From Sphingomonas phyllosphaerae FA2 (lineage in GTDB: Bacteria; Pseudomonadota; Alphaproteobacteria; Sphingomonadales; Sphingomonadaceae), in assembly GCF_000427645.1 (NCBI RefSeq), contig NZ_KE386571.1:2763849-2827848 (forward strand): 64,000 nucleotides of DNA. The letters run 5' to 3'. Of the stretch, positions 49,004 through 57,582 are shown piece after piece (within the stretch, counting starts at the first letter, position 1; every line of letters begins with the position of its first letter). The notes beneath the pieces were generated by a model, which saw nothing but the letters and a program-made list of their open reading frames with translations, made no database searches and was not told the DNA's origin. Made by a program: the position numbers and the translations under genes.

Positions 49004-50002
49004 TCAACCAGACACCCCCTCATACGCCTCGACGATCCGCCCGACGATCGGATGGCGCACCACGTCGGCGGCGGTGAAGCGGCACAGCGAGATGCCTTCC
49101 ACCCCCTCCAGCCGCGTCGTAGCATCGGCGAGCCCGCTCGCACCGACGCCGCCGGGAAGATCGGTCTGATTGGGATCGCCGCAGATCACCATCCGGCTGT
49201 TCTGCCCAAAGCGGGTCAGGAACATCTTCATTTGCGCCGGCGTGGTGTTCTGCGCCTCGTCGAGGATCACGAACGCGTCGCCGAGCGTCCGTCCGCGCAT
49301 GAAGGCGATCGGCGCGATTTCGATCTCGCCGCTCGCGATCCGCCGCTCGACCTGCTCGGCGGGCAGGCAGTCGTAGAGCGCGTCGTAGAGCGGGCGGAGA
49401 TAGGGATCGACCTTCTCCTTCATGTCGCCGGGCAGGAAGCCGAGCCGCTCGCCCGCCTCGACCGCAGGACGCGACAGGATCAGCCGCTGGACGCTGCCCG
49501 AAATCAGCTGCGCCACCGCCTGCGCGACCGCGATATAGGTCTTGCCGGTGCCCGCCGGCCCCAGCGCGAAGATCATGTCGTGGGTGGTCAGCTCGCGCAT
49601 GTAATGCGCCTGTGCGGGCGTGCGCGGGACGATCGTCTTCTTGCGCGTGCGGATCATCACCGACGGGGTCGGGCTGCGCTCGGCCGAGATGATCCCGTCG
49701 AGCACCGGCTCGGCCGCCATCGCGATCGACGCGTCGACGAGGCCGGTGTCGACCTCCTCGCCGCGCTGGATGCGGGCATAGAGATCGTGGAGCACGTCGC
49801 GCGCCAGCGCCACCTGCTCGGCGGTCCCCTCCAGCCCAACGCGGTTGCCGCGCGCGGTGATATAGACCCCCAGCCGGTTCTCCAGCGCCACCAGATGCTG
49901 GTCGTACTGGCCGAACAGCCGGCTCAGCAATTGCGGGCGGTCGAAGACGACCTCGACGCGCGAACGCTCGCCCGCCTGGGCGGGGACGGGTTTACGGCTC
50001 AT
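49004..50002 (-). CDS. phoH: PhoH-like ATPase
   Basis: A 332-residue predicted RNA-associated ATPase with an N-terminal KH-like segment (residues about 15-75, ENRLGVYITARGNRVGLEG) and a C-terminal PhoH helicase-like core: Walker A ALGPAGTGKTYIAVA, RPAVEAGERLGFLPGDMKEKVDPYLRPLYD, Walker B AFVILDEAQNTTPAQMKMFLTR and GDPNQTDLP. In alphaproteobacteria it is co-transcribed with ybeY. Here vapBC separates the two. Starts at ATG 50002. Confidence 0.95.
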   Translation of the reverse strand: MSRKPVPAQAGERSRVEVVFDRPQLLSRLFGQYDQHLVALENRLGVYITARGNRVGLEGTAEQVALARDVLHDLYARIQRGEEVDTGLVDASIAMAAEPVLDGIISAERSPTPSVMIRTRKKTIVPRTPAQAHYMRELTTHDMIFALGPAGTGKTYIAVAQAVAQLISGSVQRLILSRPAVEAGERLGFLPGDMKEKVDPYLRPLYDALYDCLPAEQVERRIASGEIEIAPIAFMRGRTLGDAFVILDEAQNTTPAQMKMFLTRFGQNSRMVICGDPNQTDLPGGVGASGLADATTRLEGVEGISLCRFTAADVVRHPIVGRIVEAYEGVSG

Positions 50003-50141
50003 GCGGCTCCTGTGGCGATGGGCGACACGCGGCAGATCGCCGCAAGGGGCGAGATAGGTGCAGCGCGTGACGGCACAATGGCATCGCAGGCGAATGTGGC
50101 AGGCGATGCCCGCAGGGGGAAGGTGGAATCGTCATGATGTT

Positions 50142-50172
50142 CGTCACCCCCGGACCTGGTCTGGGGGGGACG
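50142..50172. repeat. Degenerate family A half copy
   Basis: The sequence CGTCACCCCCGGACCTGGTC followed by TGGGGGGGACGC resembles one arm of family A with several changes. It lies just before the miaB stop codon, in the 175-bp gap to phoH, which otherwise shows nothing recognisable. Confidence 0.55.
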
Positions 50173-50177
50173 CAGGG

Positions 50178-51527
50178 TTACGCCGCCGCCAGCGCACGCA
50201 CCTCGCCGGTCAGCGATAGCGGGCCGGCCTGCGTCAGCGTCACGTCGAGCACGTCACCGATCGCGTGTGGGCCGACGACGTGGACCGATTGCAGCCACGG
50301 CGACTTGCCAAGCCATTGCCCGTCGCGCTTGCCGCGGCGCTCGATCAGCACGCTGCACTCCCGACCGACCGAGGCGGCGTTGAACGCGGCCTGATCGCGG
50401 TTGAGCGCCGCCTGCAAGCGCTGGAGGCGCTCGTCCATGACCTCGGCGGCGATCTGCTCGCCAAGCGTCGCGGCCGGGGTGCCGGGGCGCGGCGAGTATT
50501 TGAAGCTGTACGCCTGCGCATAGCCGACCGCGTCGACGAGGCTGAGCGTCTCGGCGAACTCGGCCTCGGTCTCGCCGGGGAAGCCGACGATGAAGTCGCC
50601 CGACAGCGCGATGTCGGGGCGCGCGGCGCGGATGCGGTCGAGCAGCCGCAGGTAGCCGTCACGGGTGTGTTGGCGGTTCATCGCGCGCAGCACGCGGTCG
50701 CTGCCCGCCTGGACCGGCAGATGGAGGAACGGCATGAGGCTCTCGACATCGCGGTGCGCGTCGATCAATCCCTGCGCCATGTCATTGGGATGGCTGGTCG
50801 TGTAGCGAATTCGCGCCAGCCCGTGGATGCGGTCGAGCGCGCGGATCAGGTCGTGGAGCCCCCGCCCGTCCCCATCGGTCCAGGCGTTGACGTTCTGCCC
50901 GAGCAACGTGATCTCGCGCGCGCCAGCATCGACCAGCGCCTTCGCCTCGTCGACGATCGCCGCGAACGGACGGCTAATCTCCGCCCCGCGCGTATAAGGG
51001 ACGACGCAATAGGTGCAGAATTTGTCGCAGCCTTCCTGCACGGTCAGGAACGCGCCGGGTGCGACCTTCCGCCGCGCCGGGAGCGCCGCGAACTTGGAGG
51101 CGAGCGGCATGTCGGTGTCGAGCGCGGCGGTGCCGCTGACCGCATCCGCCACCAGCTTCGGCAGATTGTGGTACGCCTGCGGGCCGACCACGACGTCGAC
51201 CTTGGCGCGGCGGACGATCTCCTCGCCCTCGGCCTGCGCGACGCAGCCAGCGACCGCGATCATCGGCGTGCGGCCCTCCGCGCCCGCGACCTTGCGGACG
51301 CGGCCGATGTCCGAGTAGACCTTCTCGGTCGCCTTCTCGCGGATGTGGCAGGTGTTGAGCACGACGAGATCGGCGGTATGGGCATCGTCGGTGGCGACCA
51401 TCCCCTCCGCCGCCATCAATTCGGCCATCCGCTCGCCATCATAGACGTTCATCTGGCAACCGAACGATTTGACGTGGAAGGTTTTCGGCGAAGTCTTCTG
51501 GGGCGGAGTCTTGGCGGGCACGGACAT
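50178..51527 (-). CDS. miaB: tRNA-2-methylthio-N6-dimethylallyladenosine synthase
   Basis: A 449-residue radical SAM methylthiotransferase acting on A37 of tRNAs. The N-terminal domain has C24, C60 and C95 for the auxiliary cluster ([32 protein letters not shown]), and the radical SAM site is [16 protein letters not shown] (C167, C171, C174). A C-terminal TRAM domain follows ([21 protein letters not shown]). Starts at ATG 51527. Confidence 0.97.
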   Translation of the reverse strand: MSVPAKTPPQKTSPKTFHVKSFGCQMNVYDGERMAELMAAEGMVATDDAHTADLVVLNTCHIREKATEKVYSDIGRVRKVAGAEGRTPMIAVAGCVAQAEGEEIVRRAKVDVVVGPQAYHNLPKLVADAVSGTAALDTDMPLASKFAALPARRKVAPGAFLTVQEGCDKFCTYCVVPYTRGAEISRPFAAIVDEAKALVDAGAREITLLGQNVNAWTDGDGRGLHDLIRALDRIHGLARIRYTTSHPNDMAQGLIDAHRDVESLMPFLHLPVQAGSDRVLRAMNRQHTRDGYLRLLDRIRAARPDIALSGDFIVGFPGETEAEFAETLSLVDAVGYAQAYSFKYSPRPGTPAATLGEQIAAEVMDERLQRLQAALNRDQAAFNAASVGRECSVLIERRGKRDGQWLGKSPWLQSVHVVGPHAIGDVLDVTLTQAGPLSLTGEVRALAAA

Positions 51528-51572
51528 GCCGCGCGCCTTAGCGGAAACGGGTCAGGCTGGCCAGCGCGCCGC

Positions 51573-52007
51573 TCAGCGCTGCGTCTTGAGATAGGCGATC
51601 AGATCGGCGCGCGCGAGCGGATCATGGACGCCGGCGAACGTCATCGTCGTGCCCGGCACATTGTCGCGCGGATCGGTGAGCCAGGCGTTTAGCCGCTGGT
51701 CGTCCCACACGCCACGTTGCGCCTGAAGCGCATCAGTATAGCCGAAGCGCGGGCGGTTCTGCGCGATCGGCGCGCCATAGACGCCGTGCAGGTTCGGTCC
51801 GTTGCGATCCGCCCCGCCCGCCGCGATCGAATGGCAGGCGGCGCATTGCCCGAAGCGGCGCGCGCCTTCCTGTGCATCGGCGACCTGCATGAACTGCGCG
51901 AAGGTCGGGTTCGGCCCGAGCCGCGCGCGCCGCTCGGCGCTATCGTCGCGCGAACAGGCGGCAAGCGCGAAGCCAAGGAACCCGAACAATCGCTCAACTC
52001 GAACCAT
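51573..52007 (-). CDS. Monohaem c-type cytochrome (lipoprotein-like)
   Basis: A 144-residue class I cytochrome c. It has a haem attachment site CAACH (FGQCAACHSIAAGG), an N-terminal hydrophobic segment ending LAACS that looks like a lipobox, and the late axial-ligand region VPGTTMTFAGVHDP. It resembles mitochondrial-type c2/c552 proteins that shuttle electrons to a terminal oxidase. Starts at ATG 52007. It is inserted between miaB and plsC, which are usually adjacent in related species. Confidence 0.9.
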   Translation of the reverse strand: MVRVERLFGFLGFALAACSRDDSAERRARLGPNPTFAQFMQVADAQEGARRFGQCAACHSIAAGGADRNGPNLHGVYGAPIAQNRPRFGYTDALQAQRGVWDDQRLNAWLTDPRDNVPGTTMTFAGVHDPLARADLIAYLKTQR

Positions 52008-52052
52008 GACCCGTGCTAACCGAGCCGCAGCGCATGTTCCAGCGTCACCGGT

Positions 52053-52769
52053 TTAGCGTGACGCCGTCTGGGACAGAGGTTTGTCCTGCTTCTTCTGCAC
52101 CCACTCCAGAAAGCCTTTACGATAGGCTTCGCGGAGCCCGGACTGCGCGGCAGCGACCATGTCGGGGGTTTTCGGCGGGAAATCACGGGCCGAATTCTTC
52201 ACCTGCCCTTTCGAAACCACTGGCCTTGTCGCGCCATTCCGACCGAAATCGCGCAGGGTCCAGCCAGTGTACAACTGACTGCCGTAGATCGGGTCCTTCT
52301 GGTAATAGATACGGGTGCCGATCAACTCGGCGTAACAAGGCGCCGCCGCATCGCTCAATCGACCGGAGCCATTGAGCGACGCTTTCATTGCGTCGCGACG
52401 TTGCTTGAGCGACGGATCCGCCTTTGCCGCTTCTTTGGAGGAGATCGGTTGCTCGACGACGATCCGATAGTCCGGCAAGCCGAGTGCGCGGGCAGCGTCA
52501 GCAGCGCGTAGTTCCTCGATTTGCGCCTCTGGAGACAAATAGTCCCGCAGCGACGCTTTGATGGTCCGGTTCTTTCCGTCGTGCATTGACACATCGGCAG
52601 CGGCACCGATCAAACCGAACCCCGTAAGCAAGCCGCGTTGCGCGCCATCGTGATCGTCGGACGGCCAGATGTGTAGCTCGCAAGAACCCGCTGACGGCAT
52701 ATCTTGGGCCTGGGCGGCGGAACAACACGATAATGCCATGCCCGCCATGATGATCTTCGTTGTCTTCAT
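52053..52769 (-). CDS. Secreted hypothetical protein
   Basis: A 238-residue protein with a signal peptide (MKTTKIIMAGMALSCCSAAQA, cleavage after AQA). The mature part starts SAGSCELHIWPSDD, and two cysteines (in GSCEL and APCYAEL) could pair. There is no family I recognise. The start ATG 52769 has GGGGAGAAG upstream; nine further in-frame codons exist before it. Base use is slightly less GC-rich than in the neighbours, which hints at later acquisition. Confidence 0.75.
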   Translation of the reverse strand: MKTTKIIMAGMALSCCSAAQAQDMPSAGSCELHIWPSDDHDGAQRGLLTGFGLIGAAADVSMHDGKNRTIKASLRDYLSPEAQIEELRAADAARALGLPDYRIVVEQPISSKEAAKADPSLKQRRDAMKASLNGSGRLSDAAAPCYAELIGTRIYYQKDPIYGSQLYTGWTLRDFGRNGATRPVVSKGQVKNSARDFPPKTPDMVAAAQSGLREAYRKGFLEWVQKKQDKPLSQTASR

Positions 52770-52893
52770 CAAGCTTCTCCCCTGTTTGGCGTTCAAACGG
52801 GGAAAGTGCGAATTGGCAGCACCACTTTGGGTCAGTTCAAACCAAATTGGAGATTTTAGCAGACGCCTTCGCAGCTAAATCGAACGGCGTCCG

Positions 52894-53622
52894 TCATTTG
52901 CGCGCTTCTCCGCTACGGGCGAGAATGCGTGCGCGAGCTTCGGCGGCGATCGCCTTGCGGTCACCTGCGGGCACGAACGGCGCGAGGAAGTGCAACGTCA
53001 CCGCGAACGTGCCGCGGCGGTTGAGGACGCGTCTGGCATGGTCCGCGCCGTCCTCGGCGCCGACCCACGCCACGTCTGGGGTCGCCGCGCCATAGTCGAT
53101 CCGCACCGGCTGGACGCGCACGCCGGGCGGCGGCGGGGCGAGCGCGGCGAGCAGCCCGGCCTTGAACGGCCCCAGTGTCACGCCGTCGCCGGTCGTGCCC
53201 TCGGGGAAGATCGCGATCGGCTGCGGCCCGGCGAGCTGGTCGCGGAGTGCGGCGACCTGCGCGTCGATCCCCATCCGGTCCCCGCGTCGAACGAACAGCG
53301 TGTTGTTGAGCGTGCACAGCCAGCCGACCAGCGGCGCATCGCGCAGCTCGGCCTTGGCGACGAACGCCGCCCCGCTCGCCCCGGCCAGCGCGAGGATGTC
53401 GATCCAGGTTACGTGGTTGGCAAGCAATACCGCGTCGCGGCGCAGCGGCGTGCCGATCACGCGCACCCGCGCCCCGACGATCCGCGCCACCCAGCCGAGG
53501 AAACGCCGCGGCCACGGCGAGCGGAGCCGGAACAGTCGCCACGTCCCGTGCAGGACGAGCGCGACGATCAGCGCCGCGATGAGCGTGACGAGCCGTGCCC
53601 AGCCTCGCGCGTTCAGCCGCAC
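52894..53622 (-). CDS. plsC: 1-acyl-sn-glycerol-3-phosphate acyltransferase
   Basis: A 242-residue membrane-associated acyltransferase making phosphatidic acid. It has one N-terminal transmembrane helix, the catalytic HX4D as NHVTWIDIL, the acceptor loop FPEGTTGDGVTLGPFK and a late VQPVRIDY. Starts at ATG 53622, one base after the fur-type gene stop. The fur-plsC-miaB order is conserved in alphaproteobacteria. Confidence 0.93.
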   Translation of the reverse strand: MRLNARGWARLVTLIAALIVALVLHGTWRLFRLRSPWPRRFLGWVARIVGARVRVIGTPLRRDAVLLANHVTWIDILALAGASGAAFVAKAELRDAPLVGWLCTLNNTLFVRRGDRMGIDAQVAALRDQLAGPQPIAIFPEGTTGDGVTLGPFKAGLLAALAPPPPGVRVQPVRIDYGAATPDVAWVGAEDGADHARRVLNRRGTFAVTLHFLAPFVPAGDRKAIAAEARARILARSGEARK

Positions 53623-53623
53623 C

Positions 53624-54043
53624 TCAGTCCTTGCGGAGCGCGACGCCGTACAATTCCATGCGGTGGTCGACCAGCCGGAAGCCGAGCCGCTCGGCGATCG
53701 CCTTTTGCAGCAATTCCAGCTCAGGATCGACGAACTCGATTACCTTGCCGGTCTCGACGTCGATCAGATGGTCGTGATGCGCCTCGGGCGAGGGTTCGTA
53801 GCGGGCGCGGCCATCGCCGAAATCGTGACGGTCGAGGATACCTGCCTCCTCGAACAACCGCACGGTGCGGTAGACCGTCGCGATCGAGATGCCGGGATCG
53901 ATCGCGGAGGCACGCGCATAGACCTTCTCGACGTCAGGATGGTCTTCCGCCTCCGACAGAACGCGCGCGATGACGCGGCGCTGTTCGGTAATACGCAGGC
54001 CCTTTTCGTGACACAGCGCTTCGAGATCGATCTTGCGAGCCAT
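53624..54043 (-). CDS. fur: Fur family transcriptional regulator
   Basis: A 139-residue metal-dependent repressor. It has the winged-helix GLRITEQRRVIARVLSEAEDHPDVEKVY, ISIATVYRTVRLFEEAGIL, and the metal-site EAHHDHLIDVETGKVIEFVDPELELL; the CxxC structural zinc pair is absent, which is common in alphaproteobacterial Fur/Mur. It could respond to iron or manganese. I start at ATG 54043 (MARKIDLEAL); ATG 54052 is an alternative. Confidence 0.93.
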   Translation of the reverse strand: MARKIDLEALCHEKGLRITEQRRVIARVLSEAEDHPDVEKVYARASAIDPGISIATVYRTVRLFEEAGILDRHDFGDGRARYEPSPEAHHDHLIDVETGKVIEFVDPELELLQKAIAERLGFRLVDHRMELYGVALRKD

Positions 54044-54102
54044 GCCTGCCATGTAATGGATCGCGCTTGTTGCGAAAAGCGCTACCGACTCGCAAAAACC
54101 GA

Positions 54103-54588
54103 TTATCGATGGATTTCGAGCGCGCGCGCATAGGTGTGCGCGTCGAATGCCTGCCCATCGCGCCCGCGGTAATAGTTGCGGCGTACGCCGGCGTGGCGGA
54201 ACCCGTGCGCGGCGTAGAGCGAGACCGCCGGGTTGTTGGCGCGCACTTCCAGATGCAGCTTCGCCACCCCGCGTCCCTCGCATTCGGCGATCACCCCGCG
54301 CAGCAGCGCCGCGCCGACGCCGCTGCGGCGCGCGGGCGGGTCAACCGCGATCAGCAGCAGCTCGGCCTCGTCCATGATCGCGCGGACCAGCGCGAAGCCG
54401 ACCACCACGTCGTCGACGCGCGCCAGCGTCAGCCAGACGCCGGGCATCGCGAGGATGCCGATGCACTGGCTGCGCGTCCATGCCTCGCCATAGCGCGGAT
54501 CGAAGGCGGCGAGCATGATGCGGTCGACCACCTCGGCATCGCCTGCGCCGCCCGGTACCAGCTCGATCAGCCGCACCCGCGTGCTCAT
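54103..54588 (-). CDS. rimI: Ribosomal protein S18-alanine N-acetyltransferase
   Basis: A 161-residue GNAT enzyme. The acetyl-CoA loop is VDPPARRSGVGAALLRGVIAECEGRGV, followed by KLHLEVRANNPAVSLYAAHGFRHAGVRRNYY, the RimI signature, including the family's conserved RxxYY. It is coupled to tsaB by a four-base overlap, its usual partner. RimI acetylates the N-terminus of S18 in E. coli. Confidence 0.93.
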   Translation of the reverse strand: MSTRVRLIELVPGGAGDAEVVDRIMLAAFDPRYGEAWTRSQCIGILAMPGVWLTLARVDDVVVGFALVRAIMDEAELLLIAVDPPARRSGVGAALLRGVIAECEGRGVAKLHLEVRANNPAVSLYAAHGFRHAGVRRNYYRGRDGQAFDAHTYARALEIHR

Positions 54589-55214
54589 GCGGCGGGCGCG
54601 GCCGCGGCGGCCGGCAGCTTCGCGTCGGGGGCGCGGCCGTAGAAGGGCACTGGCGGCAGCGCCCGCGACGCCGGCGGAAGCAGCAGCGCGTAACGCGCGT
54701 CGGGCAAGGTGTCGTCGACGGGCACCTCGGCATCGAGCGCTGCGAGCCAGCGCGTGCCGCTGCCGATCGCGCGGCGACCGTCCAACGCCGCCAGCGCCGC
54801 CGCCGGGGTGAGCGAGCGGGGCGCGTCGAGCGCGGCGAAGGGAGCGGTGAAGCCCTGCATGAAGACCTCACCGTGCCCGCCTTCCATCACCACCGCAAGC
54901 GGGCGCGGATCGTCAGCGAGCGCGGCAACCGCGACCAGCGACGGCGCGCCATAGCCGGCGACCTCCGCGCCCCAGCCAAAGGCGAGCGCGCGCGCGGCGG
55001 CAATTCCGACGCGGATGCCGGTGAAGCTGCCCGGTCCGACATCGACCAACACGCGGTCGGCGCGTCCGCCGTCGGGCAAAGCGGCGATCATCGGCACCAG
55101 CCGCTCGGCATGGCCGCGCCCGACCACGTCATGCGTGTGCGCGATCAGTTGCTCATCCTCGAACAGCGCGACCGAGCAGGCGGCGGTCGCAGTGTCGATC
55201 ACCAACGTGCGCAT
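54585..55214 (-). CDS. tsaB: tRNA threonylcarbamoyladenosine biosynthesis protein TsaB
   Basis: A 209-residue ASKHA-fold protein that with TsaD and TsaE transfers threonylcarbamoyl to A37 of ANN-decoding tRNAs. Seen are [53 protein letters not shown] and GYGAPSLVAVA. Its ATG overlaps the stop of the reductase gene by one base (TGATG). Confidence 0.95.
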   Translation of the reverse strand: MRTLVIDTATAACSVALFEDEQLIAHTHDVVGRGHAERLVPMIAALPDGGRADRVLVDVGPGSFTGIRVGIAAARALAFGWGAEVAGYGAPSLVAVAALADDPRPLAVVMEGGHGEVFMQGFTAPFAALDAPRSLTPAAALAALDGRRAIGSGTRWLAALDAEVPVDDTLPDARYALLLPPASRALPPVPFYGRAPDAKLPAAAAAPAA

Positions 55215-55807
55215 CAGGCGATTCGGTTGAACGTCTCGAACGTTGGGCGCGGGTTGCGCGGGTGGAGCGTCGCCGGATCGCCATAGCCGAGCGTCGCGAT
55301 GAAATTGGTGCGCACCGCCGGCGTGTCGGCGAAGAACGCCTTGTCGACCGCGCCGGCGTCGAAGCCGGACATCGGCCCGACGTCGAGCCCGAGCGCGCGT
55401 GCGGCGAGGATCAGATAGCCGCCTTGCAGCGACGAGTTACGGAACGCAGACGCCTCGCGCAGCTCGCGATTGCCGTCGAACCAACTCTTGGCATCGACGT
55501 GCGGGAACAGCTCCGGCAGATGTTCGTGAAACTCGACATCCATGCCGAGGATGACGCTGACCGGCGCCTTCAGCACCTTGTCGCGATTGGTGTCCGAGCA
55601 GGCGGCGGCGAGTGTCGCCTTGGCCTCATCGGTCACGCACCACACCAGCCGCGCGGGCAGCTGGTTGGCCGAGGTCGGCCCCATCTTCACCAGCTCCCAC
55701 AGCGCGCGGAGCGTGTCCTCGCCGACCGGTTCGTCGCGATAATGGTTGAAGGTGCGCGCGGTGCGGAACAGCTGGTCGAGCGCCTGGTCGTCGAGCGGGG
55801 TGGCCAT
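55214..55807 (-). CDS. rutE: Nitroreductase family protein, RutE-like (malonic semialdehyde reductase)
   Basis: A 197-residue FMN-dependent reductase. The sequence tracks E. coli RutE closely: [80 protein letters not shown] and [11 protein letters not shown]. RutE reduces malonic semialdehyde to 3-hydroxypropionate in the Rut pyrimidine pathway, but no other rut gene is nearby, so this copy may serve another aldehyde or quinone. It is placed between tsaB and nfuA, an unusual insertion. Confidence 0.85.
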   Translation of the reverse strand: MATPLDDQALDQLFRTARTFNHYRDEPVGEDTLRALWELVKMGPTSANQLPARLVWCVTDEAKATLAAACSDTNRDKVLKAPVSVILGMDVEFHEHLPELFPHVDAKSWFDGNRELREASAFRNSSLQGGYLILAARALGLDVGPMSGFDAGAVDKAFFADTPAVRTNFIATLGYGDPATLHPRNPRPTFETFNRIA

Positions 55808-55842
55808 CGGAAACTCCAGTTATCGGGAAGGTTGGCGCGCGA

Positions 55843-56415
55843 TCAGACCGCGCGTACCTCGGTCACCTCGGGGACGTAATAACGCAGCAGCTGCTCGATG
55901 CCGTTCTTGAGCGTCGCGCTCGACGATGGGCAGCCGGCGCACGCACCCTGCATCCGCAGGAACACCTTGCCCTTGTCGAAACCGCGATAGACGATGTCGC
56001 CGCCGTCGTTGGCAACCGCCGGGCGGACGCGCGTCTCGATCAATTCCTTGATCTGCGCGACGATGTCCGCGTCCTCCGGGTTGTCGGCGAAGTTTTCTTC
56101 CTCGGCCGGGACGCTGAACCCGGCGCCGCCGGTGCGGAACAGCGGCATCTGCGCGGTGAAATGGTCCATCAGAATCGCGAGGACGTCGGGCTTGAGCGTG
56201 TGCCACTCGACGCCGGGCGCGGCGGTAACCGAGACGAAGTCGCGCCCGAAGAACACGCCCGTCACGTCGCCGAGCCCGAACAGCGCGTCGGCAAGCGGGC
56301 TGGCCTCCGCCTCTTCGGGAGTGGCGAAGTCGCGCGTGCCGGCATCCATGACGGTGCGGCCGGGCAGGAACTTGAGCGTCGCCGGGTTGGGCGTGGCTTC
56401 GGTTTCGATCAACAT
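55843..56415 (-). CDS. NfuA/NifU-type iron-sulfur carrier
   Basis: A 190-residue cluster carrier with an N-terminal Nfu_N domain (MLIETEATPNPATLKFLPG) and a C-terminal NifU domain with the CxxC motif QGACAGCPSSSATLKNGIE (C159, C162). It is the mitochondrial-type NFU1 architecture. It begins the nfuA-to-corC run on the minus strand. It complements the SUF operon 17 kb away. Confidence 0.94.
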   Translation of the reverse strand: MLIETEATPNPATLKFLPGRTVMDAGTRDFATPEEAEASPLADALFGLGDVTGVFFGRDFVSVTAAPGVEWHTLKPDVLAILMDHFTAQMPLFRTGGAGFSVPAEEENFADNPEDADIVAQIKELIETRVRPAVANDGGDIVYRGFDKGKVFLRMQGACAGCPSSSATLKNGIEQLLRYYVPEVTEVRAV

Positions 56416-56509
56416 CGCGGCGATGTGGCGCGTGCGGCGCGCCGGATCAAGCGCACAGGGCGAAAGCGATCGTTTCGGGGGGGATAGGCGGAGAGTGCGC
56501 GCTCCGACT

Positions 56510-56604
56510 CGTCATTCCCGCGGAGGCGGGAATCCAGAACCTCTGACGTTTCGCTTCTATCGCCGGACCTGCGCGTCTGGATCCCCGCCTTCGCGGGGAT
56601 GACG
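56510..56604. repeat. Palindromic intergenic repeat, family C, full copy
   Basis: The arms CGTCATTCCCGCGGAGGCGG and CCGCCTTCGCGGGGATGACG flank a centre almost identical to that at 33464-33559. It occupies most of the 218-bp gap 56416-56633. Confidence 0.85.
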
Positions 56605-56633
56605 ATGGGCACTAGGAGAACGGGGCGACCCCG

Positions 56634-57434
56634 TCAGCCGTCCATCTGCTCCACCGCCGCGTTCCATTTCGCGACATTGGCCCGCGCCTCCTGGACGAAG
56701 GCAGAGCGCCGGACCGCGCCGAGGAACAGGTCCGCGATCCATTTGCCGGGACGGCGCAGCGGGCGTTCGAACTGGATCAGCAACACCACGCGTGTGCCGC
56801 CAGTGTCGTTCCACACCTCATGATCGTAGGTGTCGTCGAACACGAGCGTCTCGCCTTCCGACCACCGGACGATCCGGTCGCCGACGCGCATCCGCACGTC
56901 GCCGTCGCGCGGCACAATCAGCGCGAGATGGCAGGTGATCAGCCCCTTCGACACACCGCGGTGCGGCGGGATGTGCGTTCCCGGCGCGAGGATCGAGAAA
57001 AAGGCGGTGGTCAGCCCCGGCACGCGCGCCAGCACGTCGCGGGTCCGCGGGCAGCGGGTGAGATTGTCGTCGATGCGATAGCCATAGCCCCACAGGAAAT
57101 AGGATCGCCACTTGCCGACCTCGGCAATCGCGCGGTGATCGGGGGAGATGGTGGCGAGGCTGGGCGAGGCATTGCAGACCAGCGCGACCGCACGCGCCTC
57201 GGCGAGAATGTCATGCCAATGATCGCGGAGCAGCGCGGTCCAGGCGAAGTCGCGCACGTCGAGCACCGGCGCATTGGCGACCAGCGACGACCCCGCGATC
57301 AGCCGGTCGAACGTCCCGCGCAGCCGCTTGCCGACGCGCACCGGCCAGGGGCGACCGGGCTGCGCGGTCAGCGCCGACGACGACCGGGCGGCCAGCGATC
57401 CCGCCGGGGAAAGTGTCAGATCCAACCTCGTCAT
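56634..57434 (-). CDS. Aspartyl/asparaginyl beta-hydroxylase family protein
   Basis: A 266-residue 2-oxoglutarate/Fe(II) dioxygenase-type protein. The cupin-like core has SILAPGTHIPPHRGVSKGLITCHLAL and the second iron ligand in LVFDDTYDHEVWNDTGGTRVVLLIQFERP. It is close to the LpxO/BlmI-like group that hydroxylates lipid A acyl chains or protein residues; which one cannot be said. Starts at ATG 57434, 22 codons inside the open frame. It is divergent from the M16 peptidase gene (148 bp). Confidence 0.85.
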   Translation of the reverse strand: MTRLDLTLSPAGSLAARSSSALTAQPGRPWPVRVGKRLRGTFDRLIAGSSLVANAPVLDVRDFAWTALLRDHWHDILAEARAVALVCNASPSLATISPDHRAIAEVGKWRSYFLWGYGYRIDDNLTRCPRTRDVLARVPGLTTAFFSILAPGTHIPPHRGVSKGLITCHLALIVPRDGDVRMRVGDRIVRWSEGETLVFDDTYDHEVWNDTGGTRVVLLIQFERPLRRPGKWIADLFLGAVRRSAFVQEARANVAKWNAAVEQMDG

Positions 57435-57582
57435 CTGCTTTTCGATCAACCCGTTGCCCGCCCCCGAACGACTGGAAAGCGGCGGCAAGTACACGCGCAT
57501 CGCGGCCAGAACGTGGCGCAGAACGGCAAAGGAAAGGCGCGCGGGCGTTGCCGCGGGTCGCGACGCACCCTACAATCGCCGA